A stretch of 64,000 nucleotides of DNA, from positions 1 through 64,000 of the forward strand of contig CAVUWK010000004.1 of NCBI GenBank assembly GCA_963745175.1, read 5' to 3'. The translations under genes were made by a program, and so were the position numbers. The notes under the pieces were generated by a model. That model was not told the origin of the DNA. It worked only from the letters and a program-made list of their open reading frames with translations, and made no database searches. The DNA is from Bog-473 sp963745175. GTDB taxonomy: Bacteria > Actinomycetota > Acidimicrobiia > Acidimicrobiales > RAAP-2. Shown piece after piece: positions 8,997 through 18,345 of this stretch (its first letter is position 1; every line of letters starts with the position of its first letter).

Positions 8997-10226
8997 TGTG
9001 TCAGGTTTTCTGGGACAGGTGAACCCTCAGACGATATCTCTGACGCGTCCCTGATAGTCGACCGATGGGTCGAGTTCGAGGTGTCGCAAGGTGACCCCGT
9101 TTTCGTCGATCACACGTATGTCGAGGTCAGCCACCAAGACCAGGACGCGCTCGCCCTTGTGTGCTCGTCCCACCAAGACGTGGTGGAGCTTGGACCGATA
9201 GCGCAAGGTGAAACAGCCCGTCTGGTCGACGCGGTCCCGGCGGACCCGGGTGTGAGCCGACAACGGCTGCCCGCCGATCTCGATGACGGCCTTGTCGAGG
9301 CCGCGCCAGGCCTCCATGGGTGGGCAGCCCCGGGCGCTGTGGGGGCGCTCCTCGTTGTAGATGAAGACGAAGCGATCGATCTGGGCCTGGAGCTCGGCCA
9401 AGTTGGCCGCCGCTGGTTTCTTGGCCAGCCACTTCTTGAGCGTGAGGTGGAAGCGCTCCACCTTTCCCTGGGTCTGGGGGTGGTAGGGCTTGCCGTGTTT
9501 GAAGGTGATGCCCAAGGTGGCGAGCTCGATCTCCATGCCGCTGTGGCTGCCCCGGTAGGCCGTCGTGTAGATGGCACCGTTGTCGCTGAGCACCGAGGCC
9601 GGAAGGCCCCAAAGGGCCGCCGTTTCGTAGAAAACCCGCACCACCTCGGGGGCCGTGGCGACGGGGACGGCCACGCTCGAGAGCGCGGCGCGCGAGTAGT
9701 CGTCGACGAAGTTGATGATCTCGACCGCTTGGCCATCTCCCAGATGCCAGTGCGTCATGTCGGACTGCCACGTCTCGTTGGGCAGGTCTGACTCGAAACG
9801 GATCCAGCTCGAGCGAGGTCGCTTTTGGGGCTGGGGGGTGACAAAGCCACGGCGCCGCAGCACCCGGTGAATGGTCGAGAGCGAAGGCAGCGCGGCTCCC
9901 GTCTTGGCTCGAGGTGCCAGGCAATGGTGCGGGCTCCGGCGTCGAGACCGTCTTCAGCCAGGCGTTTGCGCCACCCCACGATCTTGTCCTCGAGCACCGC
10001 CGAGGTGAGGTTGGCCGGCACCTTGGGCCCTCGCCGCAGCGGCACCAGGGCCTGGTCGCCGCCTTCTCGGTAGAGGGAGACGTGGCGCTGCACCCAGGAC
10101 TTCGAGCGCCCGGTCGCCGCCGCCACTGCCCGCACCGAGCGGCCCTCCACGAGCACGGCGTTGACGCAGTATTGGGCCAGCTCCACGGAACCACCTCAGA
10201 ACGGGTGTCCCAGAATTGCTGACACA
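8997..10226 (-). mobile_element. IS481-family insertion sequence
   Basis: A transposase gene on the minus strand is bounded by imperfect 21-bp inverted repeats at 8997-9017 (TGTGTCAGGTTTTCTGGGACA) and 10206-10226; the latter, reversed, matches 18 of 21 bases. The length of about 1.23 kb fits IS481. No clear target-site duplication directly abuts the repeats. It begins 5 bp after tRNA-Ala, and a 13-bp copy of the tRNA end lies just beyond it. A second partial copy of the terminal motif (TGTCCCAGAA, 10229-10238) lies just outside the right end. Confidence 0.85.
9027..10186 (-). pseudogene. IS481-family transposase, frameshifted
   Basis: From GTG 10186 the first frame gives an N-terminal helix-turn-helix ('GRSVRAVAAATGRSKSWVQRH') and runs to 'TIAWHLEP'. 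The continuation 'KTGAALPSLSTIHRVLRRRG' lies in another frame, joined by what looks like one missing base near 9912. The second frame carries the rve catalytic core: 'ETWQSDMTHW', 'SVLSDNGAIY' and 'GKVERFHLTL' give the D, D and E of the DDE triad. It ends at 9027. IS481 transposases are normally one continuous protein, so this copy is inactive or the sequence has an error. Confidence 0.85.
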
Positions 10227-10255
10227 TGGTGTCCCAGAAACTATGGAACCTCAGA

Positions 10256-10268
10256 CCTTCACCTCCAC
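10256..10268 (+). repeat. 13-bp copy of the tRNA-Ala 3' end
   Basis: CCTTCACCTCCAC is identical to 8977-8989 at the end of tRNA-Ala, in the same orientation, 1279 bp downstream. It has the layout of an att site left by tRNA-targeted integration, with the IS as the only cargo now present. At 13 bp, chance cannot be excluded. Confidence 0.5.
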
Positions 10269-10298
10269 TCGTTTCCTCTCAAGCGTGACGGAGGAGGG

Positions 10299-11525
10299 CT
10301 AGATGGCACCGTCCGCCGACAGGCTCGCGATCTCCTCCCACGAGTAGCCGGCCTCGAGCAGGACCTCCTCGGTGTGCTCCCCCAGCTCTGGTACTCGGGG
10401 ACGCGCCGGCGGCGTGGGGTCCGAGAAACGGACAGGCGCTCTGACCACCTCCGTGGTGGTCCCGGGAGTATCCGGATCTTCGAGCCTTGCGATGTACCCG
10501 TTGGCCCGGACGCCCGCATCCGCCGCCACCTCGGCGTGATCTCGGACTGGGGCGAAGCGCAGGCCGGCGGCGCCGAGGAGCTCGCACCATTCCGCGGTCG
10601 GCCGGGTGGCGAACACCTCGTCGAGGATGGGCCACAGGGCTGCTTTGTCGTCCTCGAAGTACAGGAGCGTCGGGAAGCGCTCGATCAGATCAGGCCGGCC
10701 GATGGTCTGGTAGAAGAGGTCGCGCGCCGGACCTGCGGTGCCGACGATGGCGATCCACCCGTCGGCGGTCGGGAACACGCCGTAGATGCCCGGGATCATG
10801 GGGTGGCTGCGGCCGCTCGGACCCGAGACCTGTCCCGAGAGGAGATACCGGGTGTACTCCCCGGCCTGCGCCCAGAGTTGGCCACCGAGCAACGAGGTCT
10901 GCACCAATTGCCCTCGACCCGTGTGCTCTCGCGCGTAGAGCGCGGCCAAAATGCCGGAGAGAAGGTTCTGCCCTGAGATGTGGTCGGCGATGGTCGCACC
11001 GATCGCACTGGGGTCCGCGCCGTTGCCGCCCGTCGTGCTGATCAGGCCGCCGGCCGCCTGGGCGCTCAGATCCGCTCCTTCCCGTGCCGCATCAGGGCCT
11101 TCCGACCCGAACGAGGAGCCCATCGCGTAGATGATCCGCTCGTTGCTGGAGGCCGCTTCGGCGTATCCGAGCCCCCATCCGTCCATGGTTCCCGGCTTGA
11201 AGTTGGTGATGACAACGTCGGCGTCCTTCACGAGGCGCAGGAAGACAGCGCGCCCCCTGGGCACGCGCAGGTCGATCGTCATGCTCCGCTTGCCCCGGTT
11301 GTAGGCCGTGAAGAACGCCGATCGCCGGTCGCCGCGGTCGATGGGGAGCCACCGGCCCTGGTCTCCGAACCCGGGCAACTCGATCTTGATGACCTCGGCG
11401 CCCCACTCCTGCATCGTCAGTGAGGCCTGGGGGCCCTGGACGAGAAGCCCAGCCTCCAGGACACGGACACCGTCGAGAGGTCCCTGCCTCGGTTCGCTCG
11501 CGGTGGTCTGGTTGCCGGGGGTCAT
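10299..11525 (-). CDS. CaiB/BaiF (class III) CoA-transferase
   Basis: This 408-residue protein is of the formyl-CoA transferase/CaiB type: 'LDGVRVLEAGLLVQGPQAS' at the start, 'EWGAEVIKIELPGFGDQGR', 'NRGKRSMTIDLR', and 'EGADLSAQAAGGL', where the family's catalytic Asp lies. It would move CoA between carboxylic acids, for example in fatty-acid, bile-acid or carnitine metabolism; the acid cannot be told. ATG 11525 is chosen because it follows a purine-rich GGTGGGG; an upstream in-frame extension to 11639 looks unrelated to the family. Confidence 0.85.
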   Translation of the reverse strand: MTPGNQTTASEPRQGPLDGVRVLEAGLLVQGPQASLTMQEWGAEVIKIELPGFGDQGRWLPIDRGDRRSAFFTAYNRGKRSMTIDLRVPRGRAVFLRLVKDADVVITNFKPGTMDGWGLGYAEAASSNERIIYAMGSSFGSEGPDAAREGADLSAQAAGGLISTTGGNGADPSAIGATIADHISGQNLLSGILAALYAREHTGRGQLVQTSLLGGQLWAQAGEYTRYLLSGQVSGPSGRSHPMIPGIYGVFPTADGWIAIVGTAGPARDLFYQTIGRPDLIERFPTLLYFEDDKAALWPILDEVFATRPTAEWCELLGAAGLRFAPVRDHAEVAADAGVRANGYIARLEDPDTPGTTTEVVRAPVRFSDPTPPARPRVPELGEHTEEVLLEAGYSWEEIASLSADGAI

Positions 11526-11665
11526 TTGCCCCACCTTTGTGACTGGCAACCGGCAGGTCAAGCGCAGAGCGTCGTCATGCCTCAGCGTGGACGCAGTCCT
11601 TCCCACCGGGAACGGGATGCTGCATCGTCCGCACGGCACGCCGGCTCCGGTGTAAGAGTTCGGTC

Positions 11666-12298
11666 ATGTCCCGCGTCCCTCGAGACGACGTCGTGCGCCT
11701 CTACGACGAAGGTGTGCGCGCGTTCCAGGCCGCTGCGGAGGGCCTTCCCCCGGAGGAGTGGACCCGGACCGCCTGCGGGGCCTGGACGGTCGTGGAGCTG
11801 GCCCGCCACGTCCTGGCCGTCGCCGGCTGGTACCACGAATGGCTTGACCGGGCTGAGCGGGGCGACCCGGCCCCCGCGTTCGGCGTAGAGGACCTCGAGG
11901 CAAGGAATGCCGAGGCGCTCGGTGAGCTCGCGGACCTCGACGGGCCGGCAGCGGTCGAGCAGTTCGTCGCCCGTGCGGGCGCCTACCAGGCCCGACTGCC
12001 CGCTGCATGGGACCTGCCGTACGGCTTTCCACGAGGCACCGTCACGGCCGGTCTGCACGCCGGCATGGCGGGCTGTGAGTGGCACCTTCACACCTGGGAC
12101 CTGGCCCACGCCCGGGGTTTCGGGCACCGGCCCAGCGACCCCGCCACCCTCTACGCGGCAACCGGGGAGTGCATCGCGGCGGCCGAGGGCGGCTTCCAAG
12201 GAAGAGTCGCCGGTGTGCTCGTGCCCCTGGGGTCCCGACTCCGGCCCTGGGAGGCGATTCTCCGGCGCTCAGGCCGAGCGCCCGCTGCGGACGACTGA
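11666..12298 (+). CDS. DinB/MDMPI-domain protein (mycothiol-dependent type)
   Basis: This 210-residue protein has the maleylpyruvate-isomerase N-terminal/DinB four-helix fold. An early 'WTVVELARHVLAVAGWYHEWL' and a late 'MAGCEWHLHTWDLAHARG' supply the His residues that bind one divalent metal. In actinobacteria such enzymes use mycothiol as thiol cofactor for isomerisation or conjugation; the substrate is unknown here. It diverges from the CoA-transferase gene (140 bp between starts), so the two may share a control region. Confidence 0.75.
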   Translation: MSRVPRDDVVRLYDEGVRAFQAAAEGLPPEEWTRTACGAWTVVELARHVLAVAGWYHEWLDRAERGDPAPAFGVEDLEARNAEALGELADLDGPAAVEQFVARAGAYQARLPAAWDLPYGFPRGTVTAGLHAGMAGCEWHLHTWDLAHARGFGHRPSDPATLYAATGECIAAAEGGFQGRVAGVLVPLGSRLRPWEAILRRSGRAPAADD

Positions 12299-12300
12299 CC

Positions 12301-12627
12301 TCAGCGCCAGCCGACGCGGCGGAGCACGTGTGCGTGGCAGCGCTGTGTGCGCGCCCGCTCGAAGGTGCAGTCGGCCTCGGTGACGCAGCCGCAGCCGATG
12401 GCCTGGCCGTGGCAGGAGGGGCACCGCTCCATGCAACAGCCGGGGTGATGCACCCCGCCGATCGGAGTACCGCAGTCGCGGCACTCCTCTGGTTCGTAGC
12501 GATGCCTCGGCCGGAGTTCCTGGCCCCACGGGACGCGGGCATAGGCCCTGCCATTGATGATGACGGGGTCGGTCAGGCAGCTGATCCCCTCGGTCATCTC
12601 GCCGCCACAGTGCGAACAAATGGCCAT
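12301..12627 (-). CDS. small cysteine-rich zinc-ribbon protein
   Basis: This 108-residue protein has Cys pairs 'CSHCGGEM', 'CRDCGTPIGG' and 'CCMERCPSCHGQAIGCGC' plus several His, suggesting two or three structural zinc sites. No catalytic domain is recognised. ATG 12627 is preceded by AAGGAGAG at a good distance, which decides the start over upstream ATG 12693. It converges with the MDMPI gene (ends 3 bp apart). The function is unknown. Confidence 0.6.
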   Translation of the reverse strand: MAICSHCGGEMTEGISCLTDPVIINGRAYARVPWGQELRPRHRYEPEECRDCGTPIGGVHHPGCCMERCPSCHGQAIGCGCVTEADCTFERARTQRCHAHVLRRVGWR

Positions 12628-12729
12628 GACTCTCCTTTGTTCAACCCTGCCGCCGATCATCTCAGGCCCGTGTGACACCGGCGCGGATGGCACGGGCCTC
12701 CGGCGCCCGGCCTGCCCTAGTCTTCGCGG

Positions 12730-13551
12730 ATGGCGACTGTGAAGAGCGAAGAGTCAACCGCGGCCCGGGCCGGGTTGTTGTCGGGCAAGGTATGTGTGGT
12801 CTCGGGTGTCGGGCCGGGGCTGGGTCGCCAGGCGGCGAAGGCGCTCGCCTCCCACGGGGCCAATTTGGTCTTGGCGGCACGGCGCCAGTCGACCCTCGAC
12901 GAGGTCCATGCCGAAGTCTCCGCTCTGGGAGCCCGGGCCATCACGGTGCCCACCGACATCACCGATCCGCAGGCCTGCGCCCGACTGATGGCAGCCGGGG
13001 CGGAGGAGTTCGGGGGCATCGACGTCCTGGTGAACAACGCCTTCCGCTTCGACGCCTTCAAGAGTTTCGAGGACGTCGACCTCGCCATCTGGCGCAAGAT
13101 CATGGACACCAACCTCTTCGGCTCGCTCCAGATGACCCGGGCCGCGCTGCCCTCCATGCGCGCGCGGGGCGGTGGCTCGGTGGTGATGGTGGCCTCCATG
13201 GTGACGCGTCAGCCCCAGCCGGCGCAGGGCGGTTACGCCATCTCGAAGGGGGCGTTGTTGACGGCAACCCGGGTGCTCGCCTATGAGCTGGGTCCGTCCC
13301 ACGTCCGGGTCAATGCAGTTGTGCCCGGCTGGATGGCCGGCCCGTCGGTCGACATCTACGTCGAGATGACGTCGACCGGCCGCGGCGTGCCGGCCCAGGT
13401 CGTGGTGGACGAGCTCAACGCGCGGGTTCCGCTCGGCCGGATCCCGAGCGACGGCGACGTCGCCGGATCCATCGTCTACCTTGCGTCGGATCTCTCGTCC
13501 GCCATGACCGGACAGGCGCTCGACACCAACGGAGGCGAGATCTTCGCCTGA
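12730..13551 (+). CDS. short-chain dehydrogenase/reductase (SDR)
   Basis: This 273-residue classical SDR has the nucleotide-binding 'SGVGPGLGRQAAKALA', 'NNAF' in place of NNAG, catalytic 'YAISK', and a C-terminal 'SDLSSAMTGQALDTNGGEIFA' as in acyl or steroid SDRs. It would oxidise an alcohol or reduce a ketone with NAD(P). Arg at 'AARRQSTLDEV' after the second beta strand hints at NADP, but this is weak. It stands alone between divergent or convergent neighbours. Confidence 0.85.
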   Translation: MATVKSEESTAARAGLLSGKVCVVSGVGPGLGRQAAKALASHGANLVLAARRQSTLDEVHAEVSALGARAITVPTDITDPQACARLMAAGAEEFGGIDVLVNNAFRFDAFKSFEDVDLAIWRKIMDTNLFGSLQMTRAALPSMRARGGGSVVMVASMVTRQPQPAQGGYAISKGALLTATRVLAYELGPSHVRVNAVVPGWMAGPSVDIYVEMTSTGRGVPAQVVVDELNARVPLGRIPSDGDVAGSIVYLASDLSSAMTGQALDTNGGEIFA

Positions 13552-13584
13552 CGCGGCTGGGGTGTCGATGACGGGCTGGAAGCG

Positions 13585-15369
13585 TTACGTCCCTTCACCC
13601 CCGCTCGGGGTGCAGGAGCGGGGGTCCCAGGGCTGCAACGGCTCGACGGTGGGCGTGGGTGCCTGGAACGCGCCGGAGTTGCCGGTGTTGCCGGAGGTGG
13701 TCGTCGTGGTGCTCGGCGCGGTCGCACTCGAAGGGGCGGTGGTGGTGGTCGCGGACGGGGCGTTGACCGTGAAGTCGGTGCCCGTCACGACGGTGACCTG
13801 GGAGCCCGCCTTCACCTGCGTCGGATCCTCGGCCATGATCACGGCTCCCGACATCGAGTTCGCAACGGCCTGGGCTGCCGCCAGTTGGGCGGGCGTCTTG
13901 TCGGCGTAGTACACGACGGTCTCGGCCTCTTGGCCGACTGGTGGGCTGTCTCCGATCGTCCCGATGTGGAAACCCAGTGCCTGGAGGCTCTGCGCCGTCG
14001 TGGTTGCCTGGTCGGTGGCCCCGGACCCGTTGAGCACGGACACGGTCACCGTCGAGGGCGACGGGAGCGCGCCACCGGAGTACGTGTCCTCGTTGCTCGA
14101 TTTGAGCCCGAGAAACTTGTCGACGGCGTCGTGGTCCTGAGGCTGGGCGGGGAACTCGATGTCTCCGTAGCTCCCTCCCTGGTACACGTAGTTACCGAAC
14201 TGGTCGACCGACACCGGCACGGTGAGTTGCGGTGCCTTGTTCACGTTGACGTTGTGATAGCCGAGGACCAGGCTGATCATGTCTGAGGCCGAGAAGCCCG
14301 AGTCAACCGTCAGTTGCCCGGCGACGCCGGCGACGAGCTGCTGGTCGGTGATGGGATTGCTGAGTCCTTTGGCCTTGACGGCGGCCGCCAGCACACGCAG
14401 GAATTCGTGATCCCGGCGAATGCGCGCGATGTCGCTCTGCGACTCCTGGGGCCAATAGGTGGGGTCTTGGGTGGTCACTCCGGGACCCTTGTACTGCACA
14501 TGGCGGGCCCGGACGACCTGGAGCGCCTGCGTGCCGTTCAACGACAGGCAGCCGGTGGTCTGGATGTTGAGGCCCGAATACGCGTCGTACACGGGCTCGG
14601 GGAAGTACATCTTGATGCCACCGAGGGCCTGGACGACGTTGATGAAGCTGTCGAAGTTCAGCTCGACAAAATGCTGGATCGGAATCCCGAAGTCCTCCTC
14701 GATCGCCGCGATGAGCTGGTCGGGACCCTGGAACAGCGCGGCATCGATCTTGTTTGCGCCGTCGGAACGGGCATTGGGGACGAAGAGGTCGCGCGGAATC
14801 GACAGAATCGATACCGAATCGTTCGTCGGGTTCAGGTGCAGGATCATGACCACGTCGCTGTTCACGCCGTTGACGCCCTGGGAGCACAGCCCGTAGGCGG
14901 GGTTCTGCACCTTCAGCGCACACCGATCCGTCGAACCGATCATGAGGATGTTTTGCGTCCCCGCGTCCTCGCCCTTGACGGGAGCAGAGGTGAGGTTCTT
15001 CAGGTCGATGCGGTGGATCTCGTGGTTGAGGTACCAGCCGTACCCGGCCGCGGCGCCCGCGACCAGAACCAGCACGAGCAGGCACGTCCCCGTCACCCAG
15101 GTCACGGTCCGTTTGCGGGAGCGGACCTTCGGGGCGGCGTGGGCCGGTCCGTGGCGCGCTGTCCCGCTCTCGGCCGATCTGGCCCTGCGGCCAACGCCGC
15201 TTCGGTTCGCCTCGTCGATCTGGCGCCCGAGCTCGTGCAGCCCCATTTCGACGGGATTCTCCGCCGGGTCCGGCGCAACGCCGGGCGGCAGCTCTCCGCT
15301 GTCGATCTCCTGGCCGAGTTGGTGCAGGCCTTTCTGGACGGGGTCGTTCTCGGGATTGGGAGGACTCAT
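13585..15369 (-). CDS. LytR-CpsA-Psr (LCP) family protein with LytR_C domain
   Basis: This 594-residue membrane protein has a cytosolic N-terminus of about 95 residues, one transmembrane helix (VTWVTGTCLLVLVLVAGAAA), then an extracellular LCP domain with 'NILMIGSTDRC', 'SDVVMILHLNP', 'VSILSIPRDLFVP', 'KIDAALFQGP' and an Arg-rich 'DIARIRRDHEFLR', the pyrophosphate-binding residues. A LytR_C domain ('VTVSVLNGSGATDQA') and a Thr/Ser-rich tail follow. LCP enzymes attach glycopolymers such as arabinogalactan or teichoic acids to peptidoglycan from lipid carriers. The N-terminus holds two copies of a 'NPVxxGLHxLGxxID' motif. Confidence 0.9.
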   Translation of the reverse strand: MSPPNPENDPVQKGLHQLGQEIDSGELPPGVAPDPAENPVEMGLHELGRQIDEANRSGVGRRARSAESGTARHGPAHAAPKVRSRKRTVTWVTGTCLLVLVLVAGAAAGYGWYLNHEIHRIDLKNLTSAPVKGEDAGTQNILMIGSTDRCALKVQNPAYGLCSQGVNGVNSDVVMILHLNPTNDSVSILSIPRDLFVPNARSDGANKIDAALFQGPDQLIAAIEEDFGIPIQHFVELNFDSFINVVQALGGIKMYFPEPVYDAYSGLNIQTTGCLSLNGTQALQVVRARHVQYKGPGVTTQDPTYWPQESQSDIARIRRDHEFLRVLAAAVKAKGLSNPITDQQLVAGVAGQLTVDSGFSASDMISLVLGYHNVNVNKAPQLTVPVSVDQFGNYVYQGGSYGDIEFPAQPQDHDAVDKFLGLKSSNEDTYSGGALPSPSTVTVSVLNGSGATDQATTTAQSLQALGFHIGTIGDSPPVGQEAETVVYYADKTPAQLAAAQAVANSMSGAVIMAEDPTQVKAGSQVTVVTGTDFTVNAPSATTTTAPSSATAPSTTTTTSGNTGNSGAFQAPTPTVEPLQPWDPRSCTPSGGEGT

Positions 15370-15619
15370 GTGGCGCAGTGTTCAAAACGAAGACGTGCGG
15401 CCGGTTGCTCCGGTCGACGCCCGTGCCCCCGAGATGGCTCCGGCACGGGACGCCGGAACGAGGGCAAAGCCTAGCGAGGGCCGCCCCCATGAGCCGGTCA
15501 CGGGCCGGCCCGGCGGGCGGTGTCGCAGCCGACCCGCCTCGGTGCAACATGGGGTGCAAGATCAGGTCTGGCCTGCGGCGGCGGCTTGCCTGGACGCGAT
15601 GCAAGGATGGACCGAACCC

Positions 15620-16132
15620 ATGGGCGCGAGGAGTGCAGGGCTGCTGCTGTACCGAATCTCCCCTGAGGGCGTGGTCGAGGTCCTGATCGCCCACCCCGGA
15701 GGGCCGTTCTGGGCGCGGAAGGACGACGGCGCCTGGTCGATCCCGAAGGGCGAGTACCTCCCCGACGAGGATGCACTGGTCGCGGCATACCGGGAGTTCC
15801 AAGAGGAGGTGGGCCTGGCGGCCCCCGGCGGCGCGGCCGTCTTCCTCGGGGAGCGCCGTCAGCCCGGCGGCAAGCTCGTGAGTGTGTGGAGGCTGGAGGG
15901 AGACCTCGACGTGACATTCGCGTCGAGCAACATGTTCGAGCTCGAATGGCCGAGAGGCTCCGGAACGGTGCGGGAGTTCCCCGAGGTGGACCGGGTTGAG
16001 TGGGTTCCGGTCGACCGGGCCCGGAGCAAGCTGCTCAAAGGACAGGTGCCGTTCCTGGATGCACTGCTGGGGGCGGTTGCGCCCGAGGGCACCGGCCGGG
16101 AGAAAGGGCCCACCTCCCCGGCTCCGGACTGA
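15620..16132 (+). CDS. Nudix hydrolase
   Basis: This protein of about 170 residues has the Nudix box 'GEYLPDEDALVAAYREFQEEVGL', matching G-x5-E-x7-REUxEExGU, and the substrate-side 'GAWSIPKGEY'. It resembles the small diadenosine-polyphosphate or NDP-sugar hydrolases; the substrate is undetermined. ATG 15620 follows AAGGA by eight bases and is preferred to ATG 15599. It diverges from the LCP gene. Confidence 0.82.
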   Translation: MGARSAGLLLYRISPEGVVEVLIAHPGGPFWARKDDGAWSIPKGEYLPDEDALVAAYREFQEEVGLAAPGGAAVFLGERRQPGGKLVSVWRLEGDLDVTFASSNMFELEWPRGSGTVREFPEVDRVEWVPVDRARSKLLKGQVPFLDALLGAVAPEGTGREKGPTSPAPD

Positions 16133-16294
16133 CCCACCAGACGCTCGAGGTGGTGAAGTTGCGAACAGATCGCAGATCCGTTGTTCTGCGCTCCGAGGTT
16201 CGCTGGTTTAGTACTTTTGGCTCTATAACTGACGACCGAGTGATCGGCCGACGTTCTGAAGCGAGTACTGGGTCGTCCACCAGCGGGAGACGCC

Positions 16295-17824
16295 ATGAAT
16301 GAACACGAAGAGAGGGCGTGGGCCGATCCCGGCCGGCGCCAGTTCTTCGTGCGGGCATCGATCTTCATCGGGCTCGGTGCGATCGCCCAGGCCAGTGCCG
16401 CGCTCCCTCCGGGGCCGCGCAACGCGGGGCTGTACTGGGCCAGCCTGGCTGTGTTCGCCCTCTGCGCGTTCTCTGTGTTCCTGCCATGGCAGCGCTTCCC
16501 CCGCTGGGCCATCCTCGTCCCGACCCTCGGCTACCTGGTCTCGGTGACCCTGCTGCTGATCTCGGGTGGTACGGACCCGAGCGTGCAGAGCACGGCAGGT
16601 GGTCTCTCGGCCCTGGTGCTGCTCCCCGTTCTGGCGATGGCCCTCTACTATCCGAGCTCGTACACGGCGATCGTCGTGTGCGGCTCGATGCTCAGCCTGG
16701 CGACGGTGGGGGTGGCCGTGCAGAGCACCGAGGCCACGGACCTCCGCCGCCTCTTCTTGTGGACCGCGGTGGGGGCGGTGGTCGCCATGACGGTCCACCA
16801 CCTCCGGAACCGCCTCGAAGGGCAGGTTCGGGACTCAAGGGAGCTCGCTCGATTGGGCCGACTGATGAACGGGGCGACCCAGTCCCTCACCTCGCTGCGC
16901 GACCCCAAGGAGGTGATCGCCGAGGGCACACTCGCGATGTTCGAACTGGCGGGCACCGGGTTCCATGGCGCCGGGTACCTGCGAGTGTCTGATGGCGTCG
17001 TCACGCAGGTGGCACTCGTGGACGATCGCGGATCCATCCCGACCAGCTACCTCCTGAAGGATGACCCGTATGTGCGCCAGGTGATCGACAGCGGTGCTCC
17101 GCTGGTCACCAGGGTGGACCGCACCGCCATGGGCGCCACCTTGCGGTCTGTCACTGACGAGTTCGACATCACCGACGTCGCCCTGATCCCCGTGACCTTC
17201 AACGACGAGTTGCACGGCATCTTCCAGGTTGACAGCGAGGGCAGGCCGTTCTCGGAGGACGTGCTGGCCCGCTGCCGCTCCCTGGCCAATGTCGTGGAGC
17301 TCGCGCTGGGTAACGCGATCGCGCATCAAGAGCTCGAGGCCCAGGCCAATACCGATCCGCTGACCGGCCTGTCCAATCGCCGGGGCCTCTCGCTGTACCT
17401 CGACGGAGACCGGCGCCTGAACGCCATGAGCATCCTTGTGCTGGATATCGACGGTCTGAAGGCCATCAACGACGCGCACGGACACGACGTCGGGGACAAG
17501 GTCCTGGTTGCCGTGGCCCGGGCCGCCTCGGGGGTCCTGCGGGGGAGTGACCTCCTCGCCCGCACGGGTGGAGACGAGTTTTTGGCTGTTGTCGCCGATG
17601 CCGACGAGTCAGATGCCCGCCGTGTCGCCGACCGAGTCACCGAGGCCGTCTCGCGCATCAAGGTGCTGGGTGTGCGGACCTCGGTCAGCGTGGGATACGC
17701 CTGCTGCGGCAAGAACGGCGATATCGAACGGCTCCGGCAGCAAGCGGATGAGGCCATGTACGAGGCCAAGCACGTGGCGCGTCGGCAGCACGCCCGCCAC
17801 CCCCGGGTCACCGATCGGGCGTGA
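16295..17824 (+). CDS. diguanylate cyclase: membrane sensor, GAF-like domain, GGDEF
   Basis: This 509-residue protein has five or six membrane helices (residues about 20-165), a GAF-like sensor domain (about 195-345), then a GGDEF domain from 'ANTDPLTGLSNRRGL'. The signature GGDEF is intact at 425-429, and an inhibitory RxxD site (RGSD, 416-419) sits five residues before it, so the enzyme should make cyclic di-GMP and be product-inhibited. The stimulus is unknown. It has its own 160-bp upstream region. Confidence 0.92.
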   Translation: MNEHEERAWADPGRRQFFVRASIFIGLGAIAQASAALPPGPRNAGLYWASLAVFALCAFSVFLPWQRFPRWAILVPTLGYLVSVTLLLISGGTDPSVQSTAGGLSALVLLPVLAMALYYPSSYTAIVVCGSMLSLATVGVAVQSTEATDLRRLFLWTAVGAVVAMTVHHLRNRLEGQVRDSRELARLGRLMNGATQSLTSLRDPKEVIAEGTLAMFELAGTGFHGAGYLRVSDGVVTQVALVDDRGSIPTSYLLKDDPYVRQVIDSGAPLVTRVDRTAMGATLRSVTDEFDITDVALIPVTFNDELHGIFQVDSEGRPFSEDVLARCRSLANVVELALGNAIAHQELEAQANTDPLTGLSNRRGLSLYLDGDRRLNAMSILVLDIDGLKAINDAHGHDVGDKVLVAVARAASGVLRGSDLLARTGGDEFLAVVADADESDARRVADRVTEAVSRIKVLGVRTSVSVGYACCGKNGDIERLRQQADEAMYEAKHVARRQHARHPRVTDRA

Positions 17825-17843
17825 CTACCACCTGAACTCTGGA

Positions 17844-18242
17844 TCAGCGCTTGGCTTTGGACTTGTTCAGGGTCACGGCGGCGCGCACCAGAGTCTTGAA
17901 GGCCTTCTCGTTGACCTTCTCGCCCTCGTGGATGTCGATGGCACGCCGTACGTTCCCCTCGAGGCTGGAGTTGAAGAGACTCGAAGGATCCTTCAGTAAC
18001 GCCCCTTTGGCAAAGGTCAACTTCACGATGCTCTTGTAGGTCTCGCCCGTGCAGATGATCCCGTCGTGGTACCACGTCGGAACCCCACGCCACTTCCAGT
18101 CCTCGACGACGTCCGGGTCGGCTTCCTTGATCAGGGCGCGGAGCCGGCTGAGCATCTCGCCCCGCCAGTCATCGAGCTCCTTGATCCTGTCATCGATCAA
18201 CCGAGAAGGAGACTTGCTCTTTTGCGACCCGCTCGTCGTCAT
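17844..18242 (-). CDS. DUF1801 (YdhG-like) domain protein
   Basis: This 132-residue protein matches the DUF1801 family by 'VVEDWKWRGVPTWYHDGIIC', 'SIVKLTFAKGALLKDPS' and the C-terminal helix rich in Lys. The family's biochemical role is not established. It converges with the diguanylate cyclase gene (20 bp apart). Confidence 0.75.
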   Translation of the reverse strand: MTTSGSQKSKSPSRLIDDRIKELDDWRGEMLSRLRALIKEADPDVVEDWKWRGVPTWYHDGIICTGETYKSIVKLTFAKGALLKDPSSLFNSSLEGNVRRAIDIHEGEKVNEKAFKTLVRAAVTLNKSKAKR

Positions 18243-18322
18243 ACCTGACTCTCTTCATTCGTCCCGGAGCTCGTAGCTCCTCCCGGTCATGTCCCGGCGT
18301 CACCGCTCTACCGGGTTTCCGT

Positions 18323-18345
18323 GTCGGGCTGGCCGGATGTGACCC
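18323..18345 (-). repeat. degenerate copy of the tRNA-Pro 3' end
   Basis: 18323-18345 matches 19543-19565, the 3' end of tRNA-Pro read on the minus strand, at 20 of 23 bases and in the same orientation. The 1.2 kb between them holds only a truncated lipase. The arrangement fits an attL/attR pair. The gene-free stretch around it (18243-18543) otherwise holds one hairpin and no recognised gene. Confidence 0.6.

Noticed and set aside
9027..10186. Programmed frameshifting in the IS transposase
   Set aside because: No slippery heptamer with a following hairpin is visible, and IS481 transposases are normally single frames; a mutation or error is simpler.
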